A program made the translations under genes and the position numbers. From Affinundibacterium fentianense (GTDB lineage: Bacteria > Pseudomonadota > Gammaproteobacteria > Burkholderiales > Burkholderiaceae_D), in NCBI RefSeq assembly GCF_018139545.1, contig NZ_JAGSPJ010000005.1:293112-357111 (forward strand): a stretch of 64,000 bases of DNA, read 5' to 3'. Numbering within the stretch: position 1 is the stretch's first letter; each line of letters opens with the position of its first letter. The notes under the pieces were generated by a model, which was given only the letters and a program-made list of their open reading frames with translations, did no database searches and was not told where the DNA came from. This document shows, in pieces, positions 34,022 to 42,247 of this stretch.

Positions 34022-34801
34022 TTACACACGTTTGTTCCTTTCTTTGCGTGCATAGTAGTTGCGAATGTATTCAGGACGTACCAAAGCTTGAAAATAGTTG
34101 GGTATCCATGGCCTCGCGGACAGCATAAAACTCATTCTGAATTTTTCTTCAAATGGTAAGTTCGCATCTAAACGATGCTGGTCTGAAATATCCCGTGCTA
34201 GTTGCATTAAGCGTGTCAAAAATATAGCGCTGGATTGTTTTGAAAGCATGACGCTCACAAATTGCATCATGTCATTTTTGCCGTCAAAATTGGAATCAAG
34301 ATAATCCGCAAAGGATTCGCGTCGGTGAAAGTTTTGGATAGGGCCATTCGGAATCCATCTAAACGTTCTCGATAATAAGAGTTTAATTCGATTGTTTGGC
34401 ATTAATTCGATGATTCCTAAATGATCGAGTCTCACTAAATAAGCGATGACCTCGGTTTCACTCATTGCATAGATCTCGATAATTTGGTGGAGGCTGAGAT
34501 AGTTCATCGCCGACACTGCGACAATAAATTTCTTTGGGTCGCTGATCAGTTCTTCTTCTTGCTCATAGGTGAGTTCATCAATTAAGGATTCTTCATAACT
34601 GCGTGAAGTGAGGTCGTGCAAATTGATTTGCGCGGCATCCAAGATTTGATCTAAACGTTGCAGGCTGAGATTCTTGGATGCAAACATGCGTTTGATACTC
34701 GACTCAGAAATACCGATTTTGCTTGCTAATTCTTGGTAAGTGATACGTCGTGCTTTTAATTCACGTTTTAATACGTCGATCAGAGAGGAAGCTTTTGTCA
34801 T
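34022..34801 (-). CDS. XRE-family transcriptional regulator with C-terminal winged-helix-like region
   Basis: 259 residues. The N-terminal helix-turn-helix (about 20-50: ITYQELASKIGISESSIKRMF) is of the Cro/XRE type. A linker leads to a second helical domain (about 100-150: MNYLSLHQIIEIYAMSETEVIAYLVRLDHLGIIEL) that resembles a winged helix, then a basic C-terminal domain. Divergent from the degenerate msrA paralogue, 235 bp away, so it may control that gene or itself. Ligand unknown. Confidence 0.82.
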   Translation of the reverse strand: MTKASSLIDVLKRELKARRITYQELASKIGISESSIKRMFASKNLSLQRLDQILDAAQINLHDLTSRSYEESLIDELTYEQEEELISDPKKFIVAVSAMNYLSLHQIIEIYAMSETEVIAYLVRLDHLGIIELMPNNRIKLLLSRTFRWIPNGPIQNFHRRESFADYLDSNFDGKNDMMQFVSVMLSKQSSAIFLTRLMQLARDISDQHRLDANLPFEEKFRMSFMLSARPWIPNYFQALVRPEYIRNYYARKERNKRV

Positions 34802-34982
34802 CGTATTATCTTTGAGTTAGGAAAGTAGCGAAAAATGATACAGCAAGGTACGAAATCTGCAACTTTTAGATTCGCGCTTGTCGAAAAATGCTACTTCGCT
34901 CGATAATGCCGCACCATTTTTTGTTGGCTCAATGTGGTCTTTGTTTAGGTTTATTGAGCGAGCAAACTAGACAGGTAAATTA

Positions 34983-35012
34983 TTGACAAGATAATCAAAA
35001 GAAAACTAGATC
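34983..35012 (+). promoter_or_regulatory. Candidate promoter of the msrA-like gene
   Basis: A perfect TTGACA (34983-34988) is followed 18 bp later by TAGATC (35007-35012), a poor -10. Predicted start of transcription is just upstream of the SD of the msrA-like gene at 35037. The -10 is weak, so an activator may be needed. Confidence 0.35.
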
Positions 35013-35036
35013 AATAGTAGGTGAGAGGTGACAAAG

Positions 35037-35573
35037 ATGGCAATTGAAACGATAACACTAGGTGGTGGTCGATTTTGGGATCTCGACGCTGTGTATCGGC
35101 AAATTCGTGGTGTGAAATCCGTGATCGCTGGATATTCTGGTGGTCATTTGGATTATCCGACCTATGAAGACGTCTGTAGTGGAGACTCTGGTCATGCGGA
35201 AGTCGTACGGATAGAGTTTGATACAGAAGTCCTTGATTTTGAGAATATCTTGGAAGTATTTTTTAAGGTTCATGATGCATTTGCCTTCATGCCTAGTACG
35301 GAATACTTGCATTCACCGCATCGTTCAGTGATCTTTTGCCATAGCCAAGATCAAAAAGATCAGGCTCAACTCATGGTGAGAAATCTCGTACGTTGCGCTC
35401 CAGCGCGAGCCGTTCTGCTAACGCAAATTAAATCCTGCACCGTGTTTTTTTCCGCCGAACCGGAGCATCAGAATTTCTATAAAATGCATAGAAATGATCC
35501 TTATTGCAGAGAATTTATTTTGCCAAAAATAGGCATTTCTCGAGGCGTGTTTAACAAGCGCCTTGCGGCTTAG
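35037..35573 (+). CDS. MsrA-like protein lacking the catalytic cysteine (probable pseudoenzyme)
   Basis: 178 residues from the ATG at 35037 with AGAGG 8 nt upstream. An in-frame GTG at 35028 overlaps the SD. The MsrA fold is plain along its whole length (VIAGYSGG, PTYEDVCSGDSGHAEVV, FENILEVFFKVHDAF, HRSVIFCH, AEPEHQNFY). However, the catalytic motif GCFW(C) reads G11-R12-F13-W14-D15 (CGA for the nucleophile). The conserved Glu two residues after that motif is Asp (LDAVY), and the HDPTxLNxQ block is altered (HDAFAFMPSTE). The frame is intact and of full length, so it is not an ordinary pseudogene. It may bind methionine sulfoxide without reducing it. Divergent from an XRE regulator. Enzyme loss is seen in sequence; new role is inference. 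Confidence 0.85.
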   Translation: MAIETITLGGGRFWDLDAVYRQIRGVKSVIAGYSGGHLDYPTYEDVCSGDSGHAEVVRIEFDTEVLDFENILEVFFKVHDAFAFMPSTEYLHSPHRSVIFCHSQDQKDQAQLMVRNLVRCAPARAVLLTQIKSCTVFFSAEPEHQNFYKMHRNDPYCREFILPKIGISRGVFNKRLAA

Positions 35574-35580
35574 GTCATTA

Positions 35581-35608
35581 AAAAAGGGTTTCGACTGAAA
35601 CCCTTTTT
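35581..35608. terminator. Bidirectional intrinsic terminator
   Basis: A perfect 12-bp stem AAAAAGGGTTTC/GAAACCCTTTTT with a 4-nt loop, placed between the convergent msrA-like and pdxH genes. T-runs occur in both readings. Confidence 0.92.
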
Positions 35609-35609
35609 C

Positions 35610-36245
35610 TTATGGTTGCAGACGTGAGATAGTCCAACTGCCGTCAGATTGTCGGCGATATGCAATGCGGTCATGCAATCGAGAGCTTCTTCCTTGCCAG
35701 AACTCAATGAAATCTGGAACGAGACGATATCCACCCCAATGTTCTGGGCGTGGCGGTTGATCTCCAAACTGTTGTACGACTTGCGCCAATTGATCTTCTA
35801 GTAGTTGGCGATTTGCAATCACCTGACTTTGTTTTGATGCGCAGGCACTTTGACGACTTCCCAACGGTCGACTATGAAAATAAGTATCGTTGTCTGCATC
35901 AGAAATTTTTTCAATCCGCCCTTCAATTCGTACTTGACGCTCCAAAGCAGTCCAAAAGAAGAGCAGTGCTGCTTGCGGATTTTGAGCGAGTTCTTGACCC
36001 TTTCGGCTGTCATAATTGGTAAACCAAGAAAAGCCGCGCTGGTCAAATTCTTTGATTAAGACGATTCTCGATGAGGGTTGACCTTGAGCGTTCACTGTCG
36101 ACAGACACATCGCATTGGCTTCCGCAACCTCGGCCTTGAGTGCTTGCTCAAACCAATGCGAAAACTGTTGTATCGGATCGTGTGCGACGTCACTCTCTGC
36201 AAGGCTGGCAAGCTGGTAATCTTTTCTTAAATTGGCAATAGACAT
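35610..36245 (-). CDS. pdxH: Pyridoxamine 5'-phosphate oxidase
   Basis: 211 residues. FMN-dependent oxidase converting pyridoxamine/pyridoxine phosphate to pyridoxal phosphate, the last step of vitamin B6 salvage and synthesis. Conserved blocks: [103 protein letters not shown], and the C-terminal RLQP. Length and ends match the family. Monocistronic, cytoplasmic. Confidence 0.97.
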   Translation of the reverse strand: MSIANLRKDYQLASLAESDVAHDPIQQFSHWFEQALKAEVAEANAMCLSTVNAQGQPSSRIVLIKEFDQRGFSWFTNYDSRKGQELAQNPQAALLFFWTALERQVRIEGRIEKISDADNDTYFHSRPLGSRQSACASKQSQVIANRQLLEDQLAQVVQQFGDQPPRPEHWGGYRLVPDFIEFWQGRSSRLHDRIAYRRQSDGSWTISRLQP

Positions 36246-36319
36246 AGTGGAGTTCTGTAATAGTGAAATGTCAGGGATGGTAATCTAAATTCGTCAAATA
36301 TTCGCGCGGAAATGTCGTG

Positions 36320-36856
36320 TCAAGGCGCGACGATTCCGCGCCGATGTTGCATCGCGAGGCCGAGAGTGTGCATTTGTTGCGCATTTAAGATGCGCATCGC
36401 CATGGGCGCAATTTGACTTTCTTCAATTTGCATGTGATCTTGATACAGCGAATTGAATGCGCTGATCTTTTCGCGTTCTAGCGAGCCTGTATTGCCCTCT
36501 GCGATCGCGCTGAGTTGTTGTGCTAAATCCTGCCACTGTAATGCCATTATTTCGTGTTGGTGAAGAATTTTCGGTAACACGGACTCTAAGATCTGCGCGT
36601 CCTCAGCTTGTGCTGTCTTTTGCAGTACGGGTAAGAGGTCGATTTCCTCATCATCATGATGCAGTGGTGCGGCGCTTTGGAAATAGCGCAAGATACCGAC
36701 GGCAGCCTTTTGCGCTTCAATATCTGCGCCATTTTTTTCTAGATGCGATGGTAAGCGTTCTAAGGTGGCGAGTTGCTTGCGGATGCGATCATGGCAATGT
36801 TTAAGAACAGCCAGAGGTTGGTCAAATCCTGGAGCACTAGCAAATAAGATATCCAT
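36320..36856 (-). CDS. Hemerythrin-domain protein
   Basis: 178 residues of four-helix-bundle type. The iron-ligand pattern is present: His in LKHCHDRIRKQL (about 18-24), HHDDEEIDLLP (about 66-76), HQHEIMALQW (about 108-112) and YQDHMQIEESQI (about 153-161). Hemerythrin HHE proteins bind oxygen, nitric oxide or iron, and some repair iron centres. A stand-alone cytoplasmic form here. 263 bp of upstream DNA without a gene precede the divergent tcdA. Confidence 0.88.
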   Translation of the reverse strand: MDILFASAPGFDQPLAVLKHCHDRIRKQLATLERLPSHLEKNGADIEAQKAAVGILRYFQSAAPLHHDDEEIDLLPVLQKTAQAEDAQILESVLPKILHQHEIMALQWQDLAQQLSAIAEGNTGSLEREKISAFNSLYQDHMQIEESQIAPMAMRILNAQQMHTLGLAMQHRRGIVAP

Positions 36857-37120
36857 GCAATTTCACCTAATAGTTAATCAATTTAGACGGTTTTCGTCAT
36901 GCTTCTGGGAGGGGTAATCGAATCCTCGAATCGTAAGGTACGGTAGCATCATGTGGAAGATTCCAGTGCTTACCTAAAAGATTCCCTTATTTTAACGAAT
37001 TGTGCCCTGTGTGCGTGAGTTTGCCTTGCGTCATATCAAGATCCTGGTACTTCGGAAGCCCTAAGAATGTAAAATAGTGGTCTTTAGTTTGTTTTTTACT
37101 CGACGAAAATATTGGCATCC

Positions 37121-37918
37121 ATGCACGCTACAACTACGTTTGACGATGAGATTGATTTTGACCGACGCTTTGGTGGGATTGCCCGCCTGTATGGGGAACA
37201 AGGCTTACAGCGCTTTCGACAAGCCCATATTGGCGTGATTGGTGTTGGTGGCGTGGGGTCTTGGGTCGTCGAAGCATTGGCTCGCAGCGCAGTTGGGCGT
37301 ATTACGATGATTGACCTCGACAATGTTGCGGAGTCGAATATTAATCGTCAAATACAAGCGACGAGTGAAAGTTTGGGAAAAGCGAAAGTGACGGCGCTTG
37401 CTGAACGCATTGCGATAATCAATCCTTTCTGCAAAGTGCAAGCGATTGAAGAATTCATTGAGCCCGAAAATCTCGATGAAATGATAGGAACGCAAGGCTT
37501 TGACTACGTTATTGACGCAATTGACAGTGTTAAGGCAAAAACTGCTTTGATTGCTTATTGTCGTGAACATCAAATTCCGTTGATTACGATTGGTGCTGCT
37601 GGTGGGCAGACCGATCCGTGCAAAATCGAGATTCGTGATTTGGCACGAACAGAGCAAGAACCCTTACTTGCTTTGGTGCGTAAACGTTTGCGCCAGAATT
37701 TTGGTTTTCCGAGGGGAAGTAAAAGTAAATTCGGAATCGATGCAGTATTTTCGATGGAAGTTTTGACGATGCCAGAGACCGCTGAGCGCTGCGAGATCGA
37801 TCCAGTTCAGGGAATCTCAGGATTGAATTGTGCTGGTTTCGGCTCGTCGGTCGTTGTGACAGCATCGTTCGGATTGGCCGCTGCCGCGCATGTGCTACGT
37901 AAATTGGCTTTTTCTTAA
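37121..37918 (+). CDS. tcdA: tRNA threonylcarbamoyladenosine dehydratase
   Basis: 265 residues from the ATG at 37121 (a TTG at 37112 is alternative). E1-like ThiF/MoeB fold with the ATP-binding loop GVIGVGGVGSW, IDLDNVAESNINRQ, DAIDSVKAKTAL and the TcdA/CsdL C-terminal blocks KSKFGIDAVFS and GFGSSVVVTASFGL. It cyclises t6A at tRNA position 37 to ct6A using ATP. Works with the CsdA/CsdE sulfur system in E. coli. Overlaps the convergent histidine kinase gene by 4 bp at its end. TGTAAAAT at about 37068 may be its -10. Confidence 0.93.
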   Translation: MHATTTFDDEIDFDRRFGGIARLYGEQGLQRFRQAHIGVIGVGGVGSWVVEALARSAVGRITMIDLDNVAESNINRQIQATSESLGKAKVTALAERIAIINPFCKVQAIEEFIEPENLDEMIGTQGFDYVIDAIDSVKAKTALIAYCREHQIPLITIGAAGGQTDPCKIEIRDLARTEQEPLLALVRKRLRQNFGFPRGSKSKFGIDAVFSMEVLTMPETAERCEIDPVQGISGLNCAGFGSSVVVTASFGLAAAAHVLRKLAFS

Positions 37919-40023
37919 CTATCTGTTTTTGTTACGTTTGTTTCCATTATGATAGTCGAGCGCGGCGTGACTAGCTTCGGAAGTCTGACATTGACTTGCA
38001 ATCCTTGTTCGTGGTGATTGCAGACCTGAATCGTGCCGCCCATTAAATCGGTGATGATGCTGTGGGTGACCGTCAGACCAAGGCCGATACCATTGAGCCC
38101 GAGTTGTTTGCTAAAAAAAGGCTCAAATATTCTTTGAAGATTTTCTTCCGCGATACCTAAACCATTGTCACGTACGTCGATTTGAATCTGGTCTCCCTTT
38201 TCATATAATTTGAATTCGAGTCGTGGTTCCTGCACGTGATGTAAGCCGTGTCGAACAGCATTGTCGATTAATTGGTCTAGGACTTGAAAGAGGGCATTGG
38301 GATAGCCTACGTGCATGATCGATGTGGCAAGTTGAATCTGGGTTTCAATTCCCATTGCCTCAAATCGTCTGCTCCAATCGCGCAATAGATGTTCACAGCG
38401 TTTTGACAGATCAAATTCTCTCAACTCCTCTTGGTGTTGCTCGATGGCGAGGGCTCGAAAACGTTGTACCAATTCGCTCGCGGTTAGTAGTGCTCGATTC
38501 AGTAGTGCGTTTCCTTCTAGCATCGCTTCGATTGTATGGCGCAATTTACTGCGACTTATCGACGTGCCGTTTAGATCCTCGATCAAACTTTGGGCGTGAA
38601 ATTCCAAGGTGCTGGCCGCAATTGTTGCATTTCCCAATGGGGTATTCATTTCATGCGCGATTCCCACGACTAAACGACCTAGTGCCAATTGTTTCTCTTG
38701 GCGCATGACGACGCTCAATGCCCGTTCCAATTCCTTGGTTCGTTGTCGTACTTGTTCCTCTAGATTGTTGTGGGCACTGAGTAGTGCTTGCTCGGTTTGT
38801 AAACGAATCGACGCCTCTTGTTGAAGTTGAATTAAGGTTTGGCTTAATTCGGTATTGCGACGCGCTAGGGAGGCTTCCAACCTATGCCCTTGTTGGCTCA
38901 GTTCTTGGTTCTGATGTTGTAGGGTCGGAACAGCCATGACATCTTCTAATGTCTCTCCCAGTGTCTTAGACAAGAGACAACGACGCTGTTGGTGTAGAGC
39001 CATTAATTGTTCCGCAGCGTGCAGAGCTTGTTCAAAATGCTCCCATTTTTTTCCTAAACTAACTATTTTTTTGAGTACCGCATCGCGGACGGGCGCGGTG
39101 CGTATATCGAGTAATTGTAGCTCTTGCTCTAGTGCTAATAATGCTTTCCAACCTTTGTCAAATTCGGCACTTTGACAGAGGAGCAGTGCTTCACAATAGC
39201 GTATCCAATATGACCAGCTAATATTGATATGCTCTGCCTGCTTTTGCATGCCTTCGATTTGTAAGAGATGTTCGGCGGTTTCTTGTCTCAGCCCAAGTGA
39301 TGCACTCAGTATTGCGATATTGGTGTGCGCAATTAGGATGAATTTTTCTATACGTGCCGCCTGCGCTATCGTTAAACATTCTTGATGGAGTTTGAGCGCA
39401 CTGATCCAAGCATTACGTGCTGCAATCCCTTCAGCTTCATTTCCTAAAAAGTAGTAGGCGGATGCACTTGATCTGAGCAAATTGCACAGCGCAACATCAT
39501 CTAATAGTGTGCGGTTTTGTAGGAGAACTTCACTCATCTCTATGATTTCGCGATACATTTCGCAATGAATCATCACCAAACATCGGCTGACGCGCATGCT
39601 CATCGCATCTTTAGTCCGCCCGCAGTGTTCAAACGTTTCCGCCGCCATCGCAGTACTATGTAGCGCTGCATAATGTAATTGCAATTGAATTTGTATTGCT
39701 TGCATCGCTTCCCAAATCCAGGCACGCGCCAATGAATTGCCCATGGCTTGGGCTAATTCATGGAGACTCATTGCTCGTTGAAGAAGTGCTGTATGATTGG
39801 AAATTCCCGAATGCGCATTCGGGTAGAGCATTAAAATTTCGAGAAAAAGAGCATGGTCGGGGCTCAGATTTTGCGCAGCGATGTGCGGCAATAAGGCTTG
39901 AAATTCATTGAATTGGCCACCCAGACACAGACCCCGACCTTGTTCTAAGAGGGAATCGAGGTCAGATCGATGTAAAGCAGCTTGATCTTTAGATTGAAGG
40001 ATCACTGAGTGCGCCTGAAACAA
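37915..40023 (-). CDS. Soluble sensor histidine kinase with helical (TPR-like) N-terminal region
   Basis: 702 residues with no transmembrane segment. About 1-350 is all-helical with TPR-like repeats (alternating small/large hydrophobic pairs, for example FEHCGRTKDAMSMRVSRCLVM and NAWISALKLHQECLTIAQAARIEK). A coiled coil spans about 375-445, and then HisKA has the phospho-acceptor H457 in GIAHEMNTPLG. The HATPase domain shows QVLDQLIDNAVRHGL (N-box), DNGLGIAEENLQRIFEPFF and NGIGLGLTVTHSI. No response regulator gene is beside it, so it is an orphan kinase. The TPR part may sense through protein contacts. Overlaps tcdA end-to-end by 4 bp. Confidence 0.88.
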   Translation of the reverse strand: MFQAHSVILQSKDQAALHRSDLDSLLEQGRGLCLGGQFNEFQALLPHIAAQNLSPDHALFLEILMLYPNAHSGISNHTALLQRAMSLHELAQAMGNSLARAWIWEAMQAIQIQLQLHYAALHSTAMAAETFEHCGRTKDAMSMRVSRCLVMIHCEMYREIIEMSEVLLQNRTLLDDVALCNLLRSSASAYYFLGNEAEGIAARNAWISALKLHQECLTIAQAARIEKFILIAHTNIAILSASLGLRQETAEHLLQIEGMQKQAEHINISWSYWIRYCEALLLCQSAEFDKGWKALLALEQELQLLDIRTAPVRDAVLKKIVSLGKKWEHFEQALHAAEQLMALHQQRRCLLSKTLGETLEDVMAVPTLQHQNQELSQQGHRLEASLARRNTELSQTLIQLQQEASIRLQTEQALLSAHNNLEEQVRQRTKELERALSVVMRQEKQLALGRLVVGIAHEMNTPLGNATIAASTLEFHAQSLIEDLNGTSISRSKLRHTIEAMLEGNALLNRALLTASELVQRFRALAIEQHQEELREFDLSKRCEHLLRDWSRRFEAMGIETQIQLATSIMHVGYPNALFQVLDQLIDNAVRHGLHHVQEPRLEFKLYEKGDQIQIDVRDNGLGIAEENLQRIFEPFFSKQLGLNGIGLGLTVTHSIITDLMGGTIQVCNHHEQGLQVNVRLPKLVTPRSTIIMETNVTKTDS

Positions 40024-40137
40024 AGAAATTGCGTTCAGGATACTCCAAAATTAGTGACGCGCTATTCGTCCGACTTGCAATTCCAATTTCTGTGGCTTTT
40101 TCAGGACAGCCTCGTCTCTTTTTTTGGGGGGGAGGAA

Positions 40138-41040
40138 TCAAGACTTGGCTTGCGGTTTGTCACGTAGTGCCCAAACCACACCTGCCAAGCAGAGTGCCAT
40201 TCCGCTCCATTCTATCCAACCGGGTAAATAATTCTCTAATTGAATGGAAAGTAGTACGGAAATAATGGGGGTAATGACACCGATAAACACCGTTTTTTGC
40301 GCACCAATTCGATGGATTAGTGTGAAGTAACAGGCAAACGCAATGACGGATCCAAACAGCGAAAGATAAAGGAGAGAAAGCCAATAAGCGATATTTGTCG
40401 GCAGGCTCCAAGTCTGTCCGCTCAATAAGGCGAACAGGCTAATCCAAAGTGTTCCCCACGCCATCGCCCAAGCCATCGTTAACAGAATGTTTTGGCTATG
40501 TTGTCTGACTTTAATCACGGCTAAATTACCAAAGGTACTGGCTAAGGTGGCAGTGAGCGCTAAAACCAAACCCGGCAAAAAGTCTGTATGTTTTCCCGCG
40601 TGGGTTTCTATCCAATTTGCCCTCAATGCTGGATAGAACAAAAGTACGACCCCTGTAATGGAAACTGCAGCGGCCAACCAAATTTTTAGTGTGAGTGGTT
40701 TTCCAAAGAAAATTCTTTCAGCGATGGGTGACCAAATCACCATCAACGCAAATAAGACTGCGACTAGTGCGGAGACAAGATATTGCTCAGAAGAGTAGGT
40801 GCATAGATAACTCAGAGAAAACGTGAGAAAGCCTTGCAGGGCTAACCAACGATGCAAATGCCAAGGAACGGACAACTTATCTTTCCGCAAAAAGCACCAT
40901 AAAAATAAGCTAATTGCCGCAATGCCAAAACGGTAGGCGACGGAGACTGCGGGTGCTACTTCACCCAATTGTTGGGTAATAGCCCAAAAAGTTGAACCCC
41001 AAATTAGAGAGGCGATAATAAAGAGAATCGAAGACGGCAT
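40138..41040 (-). CDS. EamA/DMT-family transporter
   Basis: 300 residues with about ten membrane helices and two EamA repeats: the start SILFIIASLIWGSTFWAITQQ, first-half end WLAAAVSITGVVLLFYPAL, and second-half IGVITPIISVLLSIQLENYLPGWIEWSGMALCLAGV with a conserved glutamate. Exporter of unknown metabolite. It differs clearly from the DMT protein at 5337. Short gap to the kinase gene downstream holds a T7G7 tract (40119-40132) of no evident role. Confidence 0.88.
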   Translation of the reverse strand: MPSSILFIIASLIWGSTFWAITQQLGEVAPAVSVAYRFGIAAISLFLWCFLRKDKLSVPWHLHRWLALQGFLTFSLSYLCTYSSEQYLVSALVAVLFALMVIWSPIAERIFFGKPLTLKIWLAAAVSITGVVLLFYPALRANWIETHAGKHTDFLPGLVLALTATLASTFGNLAVIKVRQHSQNILLTMAWAMAWGTLWISLFALLSGQTWSLPTNIAYWLSLLYLSLFGSVIAFACYFTLIHRIGAQKTVFIGVITPIISVLLSIQLENYLPGWIEWSGMALCLAGVVWALRDKPQAKS

Positions 41041-41117
41041 AGAGCGAGTGTACCATTTTCCATTGACTATTTGCGTGCATACATTGCAAACGGGAGCAGG
41101 ATGGTTCTGCGGGAACC

Positions 41118-42242
41118 TTATTGATCAATTGGATGTGTAGGACGCGGGATGTATCCCGCTCTGTCAGAATCCCCCGCGGCAGTTTCTAAGTACCGAATTC
41201 TTTCTTGGGTGGTCGGATGAGTTGAAAGGTAGGTTTCAATTTCATGGGTGATCCATGTGGGGGCAATGGGTTTGTTTTTTCCCATCGTATGTTTTTCTAG
41301 GTTGCGAAATAAGTGCGCTAAATGTTTTGGGGAAATGCCTTTTGACTTGAGTACCTGAATTGCATAGGTATCTGCTTGTCTTTCTTTTTCTTGAGAATAC
41401 TGTGCACCGAGGAGAGCGCCGGCACCAGCAGAAACTAGCGAACTAAAGTCTCCAACTAGGGAACCGACCACAACAGTCATGAATGAGGTTTCCGTTAAAT
41501 TTAGCATGCTGTGTCGAAGCTCGATGTGGGCAATTTCATGCGCAAGTAATCCAGCTAATTCATATTCGCCTTCTTGACTCAGTTGCTTTCCAGAGCGGGA
41601 CAATAAGTCAAACATCGCATCTGTCACATAAATACTTCCATTCGGTAAAGCAAAGGCATTCGCCCCTAGCCTTTTGCTCGCGCGCATTTCAAGCCTGGGT
41701 TTTAGACGGGGATTAGTCGGTTGAATCCGACGAAAAACTTGAATAGCTTGATTGTATTGCGCATCGCTGGTCTTCGTTGGAGTAAGGTAAGCATCTTGTA
41801 GTAGAACTTCCGCTTGCTGGCCTAGAAATTCGTCTGCTGCTTGTGGAATAAGAGGAACGACCTGTCGTGCTAGCATCGGACCGCCATAGCGATAGGCGAC
41901 GAATAGAAAGCTCAATGTCAAAACAATTGCAAGCAAAGCATATCGCCAGTGTTGTTGCCAGATCTCGACACGTGAGGGACGATAGGAAAGTACTTGAAGG
42001 ATGAATTGTTGGTCGTCACGATTTTTAATCTCGCAATGCGTACCATCTTCAAACTCAAGTAATAAAGGCGCATTCGCGAAGGGTTCGAGCAATTGACTTT
42101 GGGTTGGCGAGAAATTTCTTTGGGCATTGTCGAAGATTAAGGAAATGATGTTTGTGTCAAATTGCACGCGGCACAGCTGAGGATTGCTGCTGAGTGAGTC
42201 GAAGTAGGTCGCGTTGACGGATCTTGTCATGTTTGTTGTCAT
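41118..42242 (-). CDS. M48-family metallopeptidase, membrane anchored
   Basis: 374 residues from the ATG at 42242. The frame runs on to a TTG at 42254 overlapping the previous stop. Residues 1-95 form a small beta domain, followed by one membrane helix (about 101-120, ending FVAYRYGGP) and the M48 protease domain. Zinc motif H235-E-I-A-H239 sits in GLLAHEIAHIELRH, with the downstream EKERQADTYAIQVL supplying the third ligand Glu. GANAFALPNGSIYVTDAMF and STHPTTQERI are typical M48 (HtpX/Oma1/BepA-like) blocks. Probably a protease acting on the outer face of the inner membrane. Starts 5 bp after the DUF898 gene, so tightly coupled. Confidence 0.92.
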   Translation of the reverse strand: MTTNMTRSVNATYFDSLSSNPQLCRVQFDTNIISLIFDNAQRNFSPTQSQLLEPFANAPLLLEFEDGTHCEIKNRDDQQFILQVLSYRPSRVEIWQQHWRYALLAIVLTLSFLFVAYRYGGPMLARQVVPLIPQAADEFLGQQAEVLLQDAYLTPTKTSDAQYNQAIQVFRRIQPTNPRLKPRLEMRASKRLGANAFALPNGSIYVTDAMFDLLSRSGKQLSQEGEYELAGLLAHEIAHIELRHSMLNLTETSFMTVVVGSLVGDFSSLVSAGAGALLGAQYSQEKERQADTYAIQVLKSKGISPKHLAHLFRNLEKHTMGKNKPIAPTWITHEIETYLSTHPTTQERIRYLETAAGDSDRAGYIPRPTHPIDQ

Positions 42243-42247
42243 GGCGC

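Noticed and set aside
40119-40132. T7G7 homopolymer tract as a phase-variation site
   Set aside because: It is between genes, beyond the stop of the DMT gene and not placed in a promoter spacer or coding region.
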